A stretch of DNA of 6,309 bases from CAZWIT01 sp964533435 (GTDB taxonomy: Bacteria; Patescibacteriota; Patescibacteriia; UBA1558; GWA2-36-10): NCBI GenBank assembly GCA_964533435.1, contig CAZHLU010000055.1, positions 1-6,309 on the forward strand, written 5' to 3'. The translations under genes were made by a program, and so were the position numbers. Under the pieces are notes generated by a model, which worked only from the letters and a program-made list of their open reading frames with translations, had not been told where the DNA came from and did no database searches. This document shows, piece by piece, positions 1 through 6,309 of the stretch. How positions within the stretch are numbered: the first letter of the stretch is position 1; each line of letters opens with the position of its first letter.

Positions 1-412
1 AATTTCTAGAATCACCAGCGCCATAAGTTGGGTCAAGCGGAATTTTACCAATATAACCATTACTTACCAAAGCCTCCAAGTCAATATACTGAGTAGTAGT
101 AGTAGCATTAGCACCCCCCTCACAAATAGTGAGATTTCCGGAAGCAGCTGTGGTAGTAGTTATAGAATAAGTGACGCCAGCGGTTGGTGTTGGCGTAGTA
201 GTAGGGTGAACACCGCCATTATCTACTAAATATGCTGAATAAGCATCAGCAATAGCAGTGACATCTGCCCAACGTTTAGCATTGTTAGCGTCACCAGAAC
301 GCTTACCTGGGTTAATAGCCACAAAGCCAGCTGAAGCAAGTAAAGCAATAATTGCCACGACAATTATAAGTTCAATTAAGGTAAATCCTGCCTTCTTTAA
401 ATTTTTATTCAT
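1..412 (-). CDS. Type IV pilin (major-pilin-like), 3' end cut by window edge
   Basis: ATG at 412-410 opens a frame of 137 codons that runs off the window. The protein begins MNKNLKKAG|FTLIELIIVV: a short basic leader, a prepilin peptidase site (G9/F10) and Glu at mature position +5. A hydrophobic helix covers about residues 10-33, followed by INPGKRSGDANNAKRW, typical of pilin alpha-1 helices. The head has a Thr/Pro linker (residues 71-77), a single Cys (C97), a run of four Thr (104-107) and the stretch IPLDPTYGAG (124-133), a common ending of small pilins of this type. It should be processed by PilD-type peptidase and assembled into the pilus fibre. It has its own promoter upstream, apart from the pseudopilin/PilM operon, which fits a highly expressed major subunit. 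No Shine-Dalgarno is seen; the leader is A/T only. Family assignment is firm; 'major' rather than 'minor' is inferred. Confidence 0.93.
   Translation of the reverse strand, partial: MNKNLKKAGFTLIELIIVVAIIALLASAGFVAINPGKRSGDANNAKRWADVTAIADAYSAYLVDNGGVHPTTTPTPTAGVTYSITTTTAASGNLTICEGGANATTTTQYIDLEALVSNGYIGKIPLDPTYGAGDSRN
92..103. repeat. (AGT)4 trinucleotide run inside the pilin gene
   Basis: Four tandem AGT units on the + strand read as ACT ACT ACT ACT on the coding strand and encode Thr104-107 of the pilin. Length changes would add or remove Thr residues without shifting the frame, so this is not an on/off phase-variation tract. Shorter ACT/AGT runs occur throughout the neighbouring genes and reflect their Thr/Ser-rich composition. 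Confidence 0.7.
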
Positions 413-486
413 TTTTTTTATATATTTTTATTTGCGCAATAATACTATAAAAAACTACTGCCTAGTCAGCTCATCTTAACGATTTA

Positions 487-515
487 ATTATACCATTTTT
501 TTGACAAATTGATAA
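487..515 (-). promoter_or_regulatory. Promoter of the pilin gene, extended -10 type
   Basis: On the minus strand a perfect TATAAT (492-487) is preceded by TG one base upstream (TGG TATAAT), giving an extended -10. Exactly 17 bases further upstream is TTATCA (515-510), which matches 4 of 6 bases of TTGACA. Transcription would start near 480, leaving a leader of about 68 bases before the pilin ATG at 412. The element sits in the only sizeable gap of the window (413-540), between the PilM-fusion stop and the pilin start. This is a sequence match only. Confidence 0.75.
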
Positions 516-523
516 TTTTTTAC

Positions 524-532
524 TTATCCACA
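524..532 (+). promoter_or_regulatory. Perfect DnaA-box consensus (TTATCCACA)
   Basis: TTATCCACA is identical to the bacterial consensus DnaA box. It lies 8 bases beyond the PilM-fusion stop codon and 8 bases upstream of the pilin -35 element. No second copy was noticed in the window, so this is not an origin-like cluster. It may be a DnaA-ATP or other regulator site acting on the pilin promoter, a titration site, or chance. The sequence match is certain; function is unknown. Confidence 0.45.
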
Positions 533-540
533 GGTATTAA

Positions 541-2307
541 TTATTTAGTTTTGAACTTAAAATTGACTTCTAAAACAAACAATTGACTAGTACTATCCCA
601 AGAAATAAGCTTATATTCCGCCTGTTCTACTTCACTACTTAAAATTTTAGTCTGTTCAGTAGCTTTGGCAATACGCCCTAAAACCTGCTTAACATCATTA
701 TTTGCGATCGCTACAAAAGAAAACTTGACCTGCACTTTGACAGGCTGGGAAACTTTAAAATCTGCTTGCTTAGGACTCATATCAATAATCTGCGTGCCAA
801 TAATTTGAGGAATAATATAATAACCAGTTTGTTGGTATTTTTTATTTAATTCGTTTAATACTTCTTCTGATAAGTTATTTACTATCTTATCTTTTACTTC
901 TTCATAAGAAAGACCTGGATAATCTTTTTCTTGATTTAAAACAAAAGAAGCATCTTGACCATAAACAAAACGTTGGTTTGCTCCGCCAGGTGATTTTAGA
1001 CCAACGGTAATTTTTTCTGCATTAACACTAAAGCTAGTTTCTCTAACAAATAAATTTTGTAAAGGTTTTCGTAAAAAAATAAATGAACCACCCAAGCCTA
1101 TTAACATTAAAAATAATGCAAAAAATAAACTACCAAAAATTTTCTTAAATAATAATTTATATTTTGCTAGACCAAGTGGTGCAGCTGGAATTTCTGTCGC
1201 CTCTGTATCTTGTTTAGGCGCTATTAATTTCTCATCTTTAATTAATTCTTGTTTTAAAGTTTTTTTATCAATACTATCAAAAAAATTAATATTATTTTTT
1301 TCAAAACAAAGCCTAGCCAAACCTAAAGCATTGATATACTTAGTAAAAGCAACTGCTTCTGAATTATTATTAGACAAAAAAGTTTCACCAATAAAAGTCG
1401 GCAAATTTAGATTAGCACCAAAATAATTTACAATACCCCTCATTTGGGCCAAACCACCAATCAATACCACTTGCTCTAGGTGACCCTGATTAGATTCTTG
1501 GAAATAACTTACAAAACGATTAACTTCATCAAGCAATGGTTGTAATTGCCCTTGTATCAAAAGCATTACCTCACCATCGCCAGGCTCTGCTGTTAAGCCA
1601 ACATCTCTAATTAATTCTTCTGCCTTTAGATAATCAATACTAAATCTCTTGATCATGGCTTCAATAATATTAAAGCCGGCAATATTTATATTAATACTAT
1701 CACGTACACCATTGCTATCATAAATAGCTGCAATAGTAGTATGACTACCAATATCTAATAATAAAGTTTGATTTTTTTTAAATTTTTCATTTAAACCATA
1801 GTAGGCGCTAAATGATTCAGTGGTCACACCAAGAACTTCTATATTTTGTTCTTGAAATATTTTAGTCAAAGCAAGAACGGCCTCTTTTTCAGCAGTCACA
1901 TATAAAACTTCTTTATGTTCATTTTTATTTGGTAATAATTGACTAGCGTTAAACAACTGCGTAGTATCTTCTGGTATCATTTCTTCAGCTCTATGAATAG
2001 CCGCTTCTTTTAATTCCTTTTCATTTAAATTTTTAGGGAAATTAAAAACTTTAGTAAACACTTTACTTTCTGAAACCGATAAATAAACTTTAGCCGGATC
2101 CATAGCACGTGGTTGAGCACTCTTAAAGACTAATTGTAAAGCTTCTTTTAATTTATCTGGCTTAAGAATTTTACCATCAACTATAATTTCTGGAGACAAA
2201 CGAAAACGCGAGTAAGTATCTACTATAAAATTACCACCTTTTTTATTTAAAACTATTGCTTCAATTGAAGCGTCAGAGATATCAATCCCAATAATGTCTT
2301 TGGCCAT
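541..2307 (-). CDS. pilM: PilM-like actin-fold pilus assembly protein fused to a membrane-anchored exported domain
   Basis: 588 residues. The N-terminal ~335 residues look like PilM, the FtsA/actin-like ATPase that forms the cytoplasmic ring of type IV pilus machines. Visible motifs are phosphate-1 IGIDISDASIEAIVL (6-20), phosphate-2 LLLDIGSHTTIAAIY (182-196) and the adenosine-type loop VVLIGGLAQMRG (280-291). A charged linker (about 345-385) leads to one hydrophobic helix (about 390-412) and a ~170-residue C-terminal part with no Cys, alternating beta-strand-like and helical stretches, ending LEVNFKFKTK. Canonical PilM is about 350 residues, soluble, and binds the N-terminal tail of membrane protein PilN. 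Here a single chain would span the membrane, so the C-terminal part may take the place of PilN or of another periplasmic-type partner; I cannot assign it to a family. ATG at 2307 fits the actin-fold start, 13 bases after the preceding stop. No Shine-Dalgarno. No separate pilN or pilO is visible here. Confidence 0.88.
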   Translation of the reverse strand: MAKDIIGIDISDASIEAIVLNKKGGNFIVDTYSRFRLSPEIIVDGKILKPDKLKEALQLVFKSAQPRAMDPAKVYLSVSESKVFTKVFNFPKNLNEKELKEAAIHRAEEMIPEDTTQLFNASQLLPNKNEHKEVLYVTAEKEAVLALTKIFQEQNIEVLGVTTESFSAYYGLNEKFKKNQTLLLDIGSHTTIAAIYDSNGVRDSININIAGFNIIEAMIKRFSIDYLKAEELIRDVGLTAEPGDGEVMLLIQGQLQPLLDEVNRFVSYFQESNQGHLEQVVLIGGLAQMRGIVNYFGANLNLPTFIGETFLSNNNSEAVAFTKYINALGLARLCFEKNNINFFDSIDKKTLKQELIKDEKLIAPKQDTEATEIPAAPLGLAKYKLLFKKIFGSLFFALFLMLIGLGGSFIFLRKPLQNLFVRETSFSVNAEKITVGLKSPGGANQRFVYGQDASFVLNQEKDYPGLSYEEVKDKIVNNLSEEVLNELNKKYQQTGYYIIPQIIGTQIIDMSPKQADFKVSQPVKVQVKFSFVAIANNDVKQVLGRIAKATEQTKILSSEVEQAEYKLISWDSTSQLFVLEVNFKFKTK

Positions 2308-2320
2308 AATTAATCTAAAA

Positions 2321-3268
2321 TTATAAACGATAATAGACTGTTATTATAACATGATCAACGTGTATTTCATAATGATCAAAATACCAATGAGCCCAGTGTT
2401 CAACGTCAGCCTTAATACCAGTAATTACTGCTCCGTTAGGTATATTAAAATTAAAACCACTTGCCTTTAGATAAGAGCTATCACTATCACCTCTATACTT
2501 TAAAGCTAAGCCAAAATTTGCACTATTTATATCACTAGCTGTCCATGTTTCACCCCAAAGTTGACCAGCGCCACCATAACTAGTGTAGCCAGGGTTGCTA
2601 ACAGTGCCTAATGCGACTGCTGACGCCTTATTTTGAGAAGACAAATTATTATCTGATTTAATTAACTTTATTTCATAATCACTGCAAATAGTTCCGCCAC
2701 AAGTAATGTCGTTTTCTGCAGTAACACCATTATCAGAAAAAATATTATTTAAAGTACCACCGCTCCATAAAGAGCCACCCGTACCAGCATCGCTCGCCAC
2801 TGCTGGCGAATTAGGCCCTTCAGATGTATTAACACGCATAATATTAATACCATCTTTATAATAACTGATAGTAATAGGAGTAGTAGAAACATTAACTTGC
2901 GCCACTACTTGCCGATGCCAATTGCCCAAAGCCGAAGTAGTAGTAGCTGTAGAAGTAACAATTTTAAGACCACTAGCAGTTGCGCTAATATAATAATCAC
3001 AATCAACACCACCACTAGTAATACCAAAAGAACCACTCACACTAGTACTAGAAGTAATACGTAGGTAGGCATCATCCAAGCAAGCATCAATATTATAAGA
3101 AACTTCTTCTGATTCAGCCATGTGATAATTAGCCAAATTATTTGAAGTATTAACCATGCTAATTATCACATTGGATACCAAAATTATGGCTGTGACCATA
3201 ATTACCAAAATCAAAGCAATAAAGCCTTGTGGTTGTGATAAATTTTTATAATTTCTATTATATTGCAT
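2321..3268 (-). CDS. PilX/GspK-like pseudopilin with C-terminal beta-sandwich domain
   Basis: 315 residues from ATG at 3268. The frame is open to a TTG at 3307, but that start would overlap the upstream gene by 31 bases and place 13 extra residues before the leader, so ATG, 8 bases after the upstream stop, is preferred. The N-terminus is a short polar leader, QG|FIALILVIMVTAIILVSN, then a hydrophobic helix (about 16-40) and the helix DACLDDAYLRI (61-71), recalling PilX_N-type minor pilins. Mature +5 is Ile, not Glu, as in GspK-type tip pseudopilins. The C-terminal half (168-315) carries WSGG...SDNG, YEIKLIK, YGGAGQLWGETWTASDIN, FNFNIPNGAVITGIKADVE and VDHVIITVYY, motifs I recall from a repeated sandwich domain of secreted bacterial proteins, though in an unusual order. 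Four Cys (63, 90, 190, 195). Likely role: minor pilin near the pilus tip, exposed on the cell surface. Exact binding partner unknown. Confidence 0.8.
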   Translation of the reverse strand: MQYNRNYKNLSQPQGFIALILVIMVTAIILVSNVIISMVNTSNNLANYHMAESEEVSYNIDACLDDAYLRITSSTSVSGSFGITSGGVDCDYYISATASGLKIVTSTATTTSALGNWHRQVVAQVNVSTTPITISYYKDGINIMRVNTSEGPNSPAVASDAGTGGSLWSGGTLNNIFSDNGVTAENDITCGGTICSDYEIKLIKSDNNLSSQNKASAVALGTVSNPGYTSYGGAGQLWGETWTASDINSANFGLALKYRGDSDSSYLKASGFNFNIPNGAVITGIKADVEHWAHWYFDHYEIHVDHVIITVYYRL

Positions 3269-3276
3269 AAATAAAA

Positions 3277-4560
3277 TTAATTGGCACCCTGACTTTGCAA
3301 AGCCCAAACTTCAGTTTCGGTCAAAGCTCTATTATAAATACGTAGATCATCCAAAACACCATCTAGATTATTACCTACCCGCGGATAATTTGCGTTACTA
3401 GCATTCACTAAAATAGGCCAAGATGCAGCTGTAGTAGTACTCACCCCACCTACGCCAGCCTGATAAATATACATTTTACCTAAACTATTTGGCTGATCAT
3501 ATACTACCGTAATATTATATACGGTTGCGTTACTTAAAACTCCACTAGCATCTAAAATATTTGAACAGGCTGTACCGTCACAAACTCTAAATATTACTCG
3601 ACCAGTGTTTTGATAAACCATTAAATAATAGCCCTTACTTGCCGACCAATCGTGCTTATTGATAATCGTGTGTTCAGCAACGGTTGGACTATCCATCTTA
3701 ATCCAAGTCGAAATTGAAAAAGCTGGTCCTAAATTAAATTTTTCTGGATTATTAATCGAACAATAATCCGATTCTGAACTATTAAAATCAAAAGCTTTTG
3801 AGCTACCTTTATTTGTTAATAATGGATCAACTGAAGCTGGCGGATTTAAAGCACAACTTAAACTTGTCCCATCTATGCTATCAACAGCCGCATTGCCTGA
3901 ACCATCATCAAATTTATAAAAAACAATCAAGCCATTTGGCTGTTCATTACGCACGGCCACTGTACTAGTAGCAGCTGAACTTGCTTTTAAAGATGTTTGA
4001 TTATTACTAATCGTAGAAACATTAAGATGGGTTGTAATACTAGTAAAGCCATTAGCTGTTGAAGTAGCTGTTGAAGTAGAAAAAGTTAAAGCACTGCTAG
4101 CAATAGAAACTTCTTGCCCGCTCAACCAATAAGAATTACCAGCACTACTTGAACAAGTATTATAAGAACCATTATAACCAGCATTTGGATAGCAAGTCAT
4201 TTTTAAACGACCTTCATCAATACTAATTTTTACTCCCCCGCCATTTTCTACACATGGCCCTGGTAAGTAATCATCGTTGTTAAAATACAGAGCTAAAATC
4301 TGGGGGCTAGAATTAAAATTTGAACAATCATTATAAATATCTTTCCACAAACCATCAGCATTGCGCACTAAATAATTAACACTACTTAGAGCCGCTCGTC
4401 TATTGCGAGAAGCATCAATGTTGGCTGACATTTTACTGGAAGAATTTCCTAAAGTAATACTAAAATCAATAATAGAAGAAAGTAAAATACCAACAATAGC
4501 TAAATAAATAATAGTCTCAAGTAGAGTAAAACCTGATTTTTGTATAATTTTTTTTGTCAT
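3277..4560 (-). CDS. Type IV pseudopilin with fused C-terminal LamG domain
   Basis: 427 residues. The leader MTKKIIQKSG|FTLLETIIYLAI has the prepilin peptidase site (G10/F11), Glu at mature +5 and a hydrophobic helix to about residue 33. Residues 34-205 look like a PilW/ComGF-style minor pilin head, ending in a strand (STVAVRN, 199-205). From about 209 a complete LamG (concanavalin-like) domain follows: FYKFDDGSGNAAVDSIDG, KAFDFN, FSISTWIK, GYYLMV, then LDGVLDDLRIYNRALTETEV near the C-terminus. LamG domains commonly bind glycans or proteins. Eight Cys (79, 103, 123, 136, 236, 267, 327, 332) suggest disulfides in the exported part. The start shares one base with the stop of the upstream gene (TAATG), so translation is probably coupled. 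Likely an adhesive minor pilin; the ligand is unknown. Confidence 0.88.
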   Translation of the reverse strand: MTKKIIQKSGFTLLETIIYLAIVGILLSSIIDFSITLGNSSSKMSANIDASRNRRAALSSVNYLVRNADGLWKDIYNDCSNFNSSPQILALYFNNDDYLPGPCVENGGGVKISIDEGRLKMTCYPNAGYNGSYNTCSSSAGNSYWLSGQEVSIASSALTFSTSTATSTANGFTSITTHLNVSTISNNQTSLKASSAATSTVAVRNEQPNGLIVFYKFDDGSGNAAVDSIDGTSLSCALNPPASVDPLLTNKGSSKAFDFNSSESDYCSINNPEKFNLGPAFSISTWIKMDSPTVAEHTIINKHDWSASKGYYLMVYQNTGRVIFRVCDGTACSNILDASGVLSNATVYNITVVYDQPNSLGKMYIYQAGVGGVSTTTAASWPILVNASNANYPRVGNNLDGVLDDLRIYNRALTETEVWALQSQGAN

Positions 4561-4562
4561 TA
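4558..4562 (-). promoter_or_regulatory. TAATG stop/start overlap (translational coupling)
   Basis: The TAA stop of the DUF2341/LamG gene (4562-4560) shares one base with the ATG of the LamG pseudopilin (4560-4558). No Shine-Dalgarno precedes this ATG, so re-initiation by ribosomes finishing the upstream gene is the simplest explanation and would tie the amounts of the two proteins together. Confidence 0.8.
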
Positions 4563-6309
4563 TCGATAATTTAAACGTAATGAATACAAAGTTGGAGCCG
4601 AAGAACCACTATTGCAATTATTTAAAGTTACTTTGTACCTTAAATAACGTTTATTATTTAAACTGCTGGGCGTGCTACTAGTAAAAAAACTAGCACTATC
4701 ACTAAAATCAGCACTAGTAATAGAAGAAAAACTACTAGCATCCGAACCTTCTAAAGTAGCTACAATACTACAACCACTTGGTATATTTTGATCAAGGCTA
4801 ATACTAGCAAGAGTTTGATCAGTTGCTCCTAAATCAATAATCGAAGAATATAGGGTGCCGGGGCTAGCATAACCAGCTACTGTGGTGGCACCACTCACAC
4901 TATAAAAACTACTAGGATCATTTTGAGAATTAAAAGATGTTAAGAGCCAGGACGCTGCACGTTTAGTGTGCGATATTCTAACTTCATCTAAATAACCGCC
5001 AAAGGACTGAGTAGTAGAAGGCGGTGACCAGTCATAGCTAATGCCCATTGCCGTAGAAGTACCAAGCGTATAGGCGGAAGTGTCAGTAGCATAACTTGCT
5101 TCAGCCACGCCATTACGATACCATTGATAACCAACATCACGGTCTACTACCATAGCCACATGGTACCAAGTACCAGAATCCAAGGCATTTGTCATGGTTA
5201 TACCACCTAGACTTTTTGCCATATTACCCATATGAAAAGTCAATTTCTGAGCACCCGAAAAATTTTGTACACGAATTGACCATCCTTCATTAACAGGACC
5301 AAAATCACCATTTCCCTTATATAAAATACACGTATAAGAATAGGAAAGCATGCTGGTATATTTAATCCAAAATTCAGCTGTAAAGTCACTAGTATTTTGC
5401 CATAATGATTTATAATTAGCAAAAGCAAGTAGCTTATCTTGATCATTATCAAAATAATCTCCACCACCAATCACGCCACTAGTAGTAGAAGCATAGTTAA
5501 TATACAAGCGTGGACTAGTAGTACTGGTCCAAGGCGTAGCATCATAAGATTTGGCTGACAATGACCAGGTATTTGTCAAGTCAGGATTTATTCTAAAAGC
5601 CATGTCATTGCCAGCTGCCCAACCAGGCCTGTTAACAACCTCTCTTATTAAAGGACTTATGTCAGTGGTACGATAAAGTGAACCAGTGGTCCAAGTATAT
5701 GGCCAACGCCAAGTAGTATAAGCCGTAGTAGTGGTAAGACTAGAAATACTATAATTAGAAGCAGTAAAAGCAGAAGCATCGTCCGTGGCAATAGCTGATA
5801 TTGTATTATTAGTATCTGTCCCGCCACCCGATGCTGACGCTTGAAATTCTATATAAGCATTAACAATTGTTGCGTTTTGTGGTATTTGTATATTTTGAAA
5901 ACGCAAGCCAGTATAAAATATATTAGATGCATTTTGATAACCCATATATAGAGAAGTGCCATTAGTAGTAACCGTGCCGTCTGATACTTTCTGTTGAGCA
6001 TCATCACTACTTGCAGAAACAGCGATATCTAAAGTACTAGGATCGCCCCGATATTTATACAAACTATTATTATCTAAAGTAGAATCATTACGAACAGAAT
6101 CAGTGCCAGCATAATTCATATGTAATACTAATTTAAAATTACTATCCCAAACACTACTGGCTTTTTCTTGAGAAGAAGTAATTGCCGAATTACCGTAAAA
6201 CATATAAATAGTTGTATCACTTGATGAGGCAAGCGTTGGAATCCTGACCCAAGCAGCGATTGCACCAGTGCTAGAAGAATAACTCTCTACTTCATGGTCT
6301 AAAATAGTA
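4560..6309 (-). CDS. Large surface protein: DUF2341 end, inserted jelly-roll-like domain, LamG, C-terminal sandwich (5' end outside window)
   Basis: The frame is open through the window edge; 582 residues are visible. An ATG at 6203 is internal, because the 35 residues before it continue the DUF2341 match (HEVESYSSSTGAIAAWVRIP, then TIYMFYGN across the ATG). Numbering from that Met: DUF2341 ends about 22; LamG-like opening FKLVLHMNYAGTDSVRNDST (23-42); a ~180-residue block (about 57-238) with VSASSDDAQQKVSDG, LRFQNIQIPQNATIVNAYIEF, DISPLIREVVNRPGWAAGN and a final PRLYINY, resembling jelly-roll domains of secreted bacterial proteins; LamG body 242-436 (FTAEFWIKY, GTWYHVAMVVD, GGYLDEVRISHTKRA); and a sandwich (447-547) ending LYSLRLNYR. 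All are extracellular binding-type domains with no catalytic motif seen. The N-terminus, probably a signal or prepilin leader, lies outside. It is followed by a coupled pseudopilin-LamG gene, so a role in a pilus-tip or adhesin complex is likely but inferred. Confidence 0.85.
   Translation of the reverse strand, partial: TILDHEVESYSSSTGAIAAWVRIPTLASSSDTTIYMFYGNSAITSSQEKASSVWDSNFKLVLHMNYAGTDSVRNDSTLDNNSLYKYRGDPSTLDIAVSASSDDAQQKVSDGTVTTNGTSLYMGYQNASNIFYTGLRFQNIQIPQNATIVNAYIEFQASASGGGTDTNNTISAIATDDASAFTASNYSISSLTTTTAYTTWRWPYTWTTGSLYRTTDISPLIREVVNRPGWAAGNDMAFRINPDLTNTWSLSAKSYDATPWTSTTSPRLYINYASTTSGVIGGGDYFDNDQDKLLAFANYKSLWQNTSDFTAEFWIKYTSMLSYSYTCILYKGNGDFGPVNEGWSIRVQNFSGAQKLTFHMGNMAKSLGGITMTNALDSGTWYHVAMVVDRDVGYQWYRNGVAEASYATDTSAYTLGTSTAMGISYDWSPPSTTQSFGGYLDEVRISHTKRAASWLLTSFNSQNDPSSFYSVSGATTVAGYASPGTLYSSIIDLGATDQTLASISLDQNIPSGCSIVATLEGSDASSFSSITSADFSDSASFFTSSTPSSLNNKRYLRYKVTLNNCNSGSSAPTLYSLRLNYR

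Noticed and set aside
449..469. Possible terminator: imperfect palindrome CTGCCTAGTCAG next to six A (six T on the minus strand)
   Set aside because: The palindrome has almost no room for a loop and only about three strong base pairs. It also lies downstream of the pilin promoter, where a terminator would block the pilin. At most a weak operator-like site.
258..479. 73-codon open frame on the + strand
   Set aside because: It lies antisense to the start of the pilin gene and across its promoter; composition is low-complexity in the second half and it has no recognisable motif. It is a shadow of the pilin.
541..2307. FtsA rather than PilM for the actin-fold protein
   Set aside because: Pseudopilin neighbours and the PilM-style phosphate motifs fit pilus assembly; there are no cell-division genes nearby and no C-terminal amphipathic membrane-targeting tail as in FtsA.
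3269..3307. Longer N-terminus for the PilX-like gene starting at TTG 3307
   Set aside because: The start codon is TTG, it overlaps the upstream gene by 31 bases, and the added residues do not improve the pilin-like leader. ATG at 3268 is better.
5240..5470. 76-codon open frame on the minus strand
   Set aside because: It is an alternative frame inside the LamG body of the large surface protein, whose own frame has clear domain motifs across the same bases.
4670..5520. Frequent CTAG/ACTAGT tetramers and hexamers
   Set aside because: They follow from Thr-Ser codon pairs (ACT AGT) in Ser/Thr-rich proteins and show no regular spacing.
6201..6203. ATG at 6203 as the start of the large surface protein
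   Set aside because: The frame stays open to the window edge and the upstream 35 residues match the end of a DUF2341 domain, so this Met is internal.

Overview
The window is AT-rich and every gene lies on the minus strand. It reads as part of a type IV pilus / pseudopilus locus. The style of the proteins (GFTLIE pilins with IPLDP-type heads, pseudopilins with LamG or DUF2341 heads, tight gene packing, no Shine-Dalgarno sites) suggests a Patescibacteria (Candidate Phyla Radiation) genome, Parcubacteria-like. That placement is inferred from protein style, not from a marker gene. The reading frames work with TGA as a stop.

In the direction of transcription (high to low coordinates) the layout is as follows. 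(1) 6309-4560 is the C-terminal part of a large secreted protein with the end of a DUF2341 domain, a jelly-roll-like domain that appears to interrupt a LamG fold, and a C-terminal beta-sandwich; its start lies outside the window. (2) 4560-3277 is a prepilin-like protein with a complete LamG domain fused behind its pilin head; it overlaps the previous gene by one base (TAATG). (3) 3268-2321 is a PilX/GspK-like pseudopilin that lacks the usual Glu at +5 and carries a C-terminal sandwich domain whose blocks look re-ordered. (4) 2307-541 is a PilM-type actin-fold protein fused to a membrane helix and an exported C-terminal domain. (5) After a 128-base gap holding an extended -10 promoter and a perfect DnaA-box sequence, 412-1 is a classical type IV pilin cut off by the window edge.

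Genes 1-4 are separated by -1, 8 and 13 bases and most likely form one transcript. The inferred model is that the three head-bearing pseudopilins form an adhesive tip or priming complex, the PilM fusion couples the cytoplasmic assembly machinery to the cell exterior, and the pilin, from its own promoter, supplies the fibre. No RNA genes, CRISPR arrays, mobile elements or convincing terminators were seen. Apart from 413-540, the space between genes is only a few bases.
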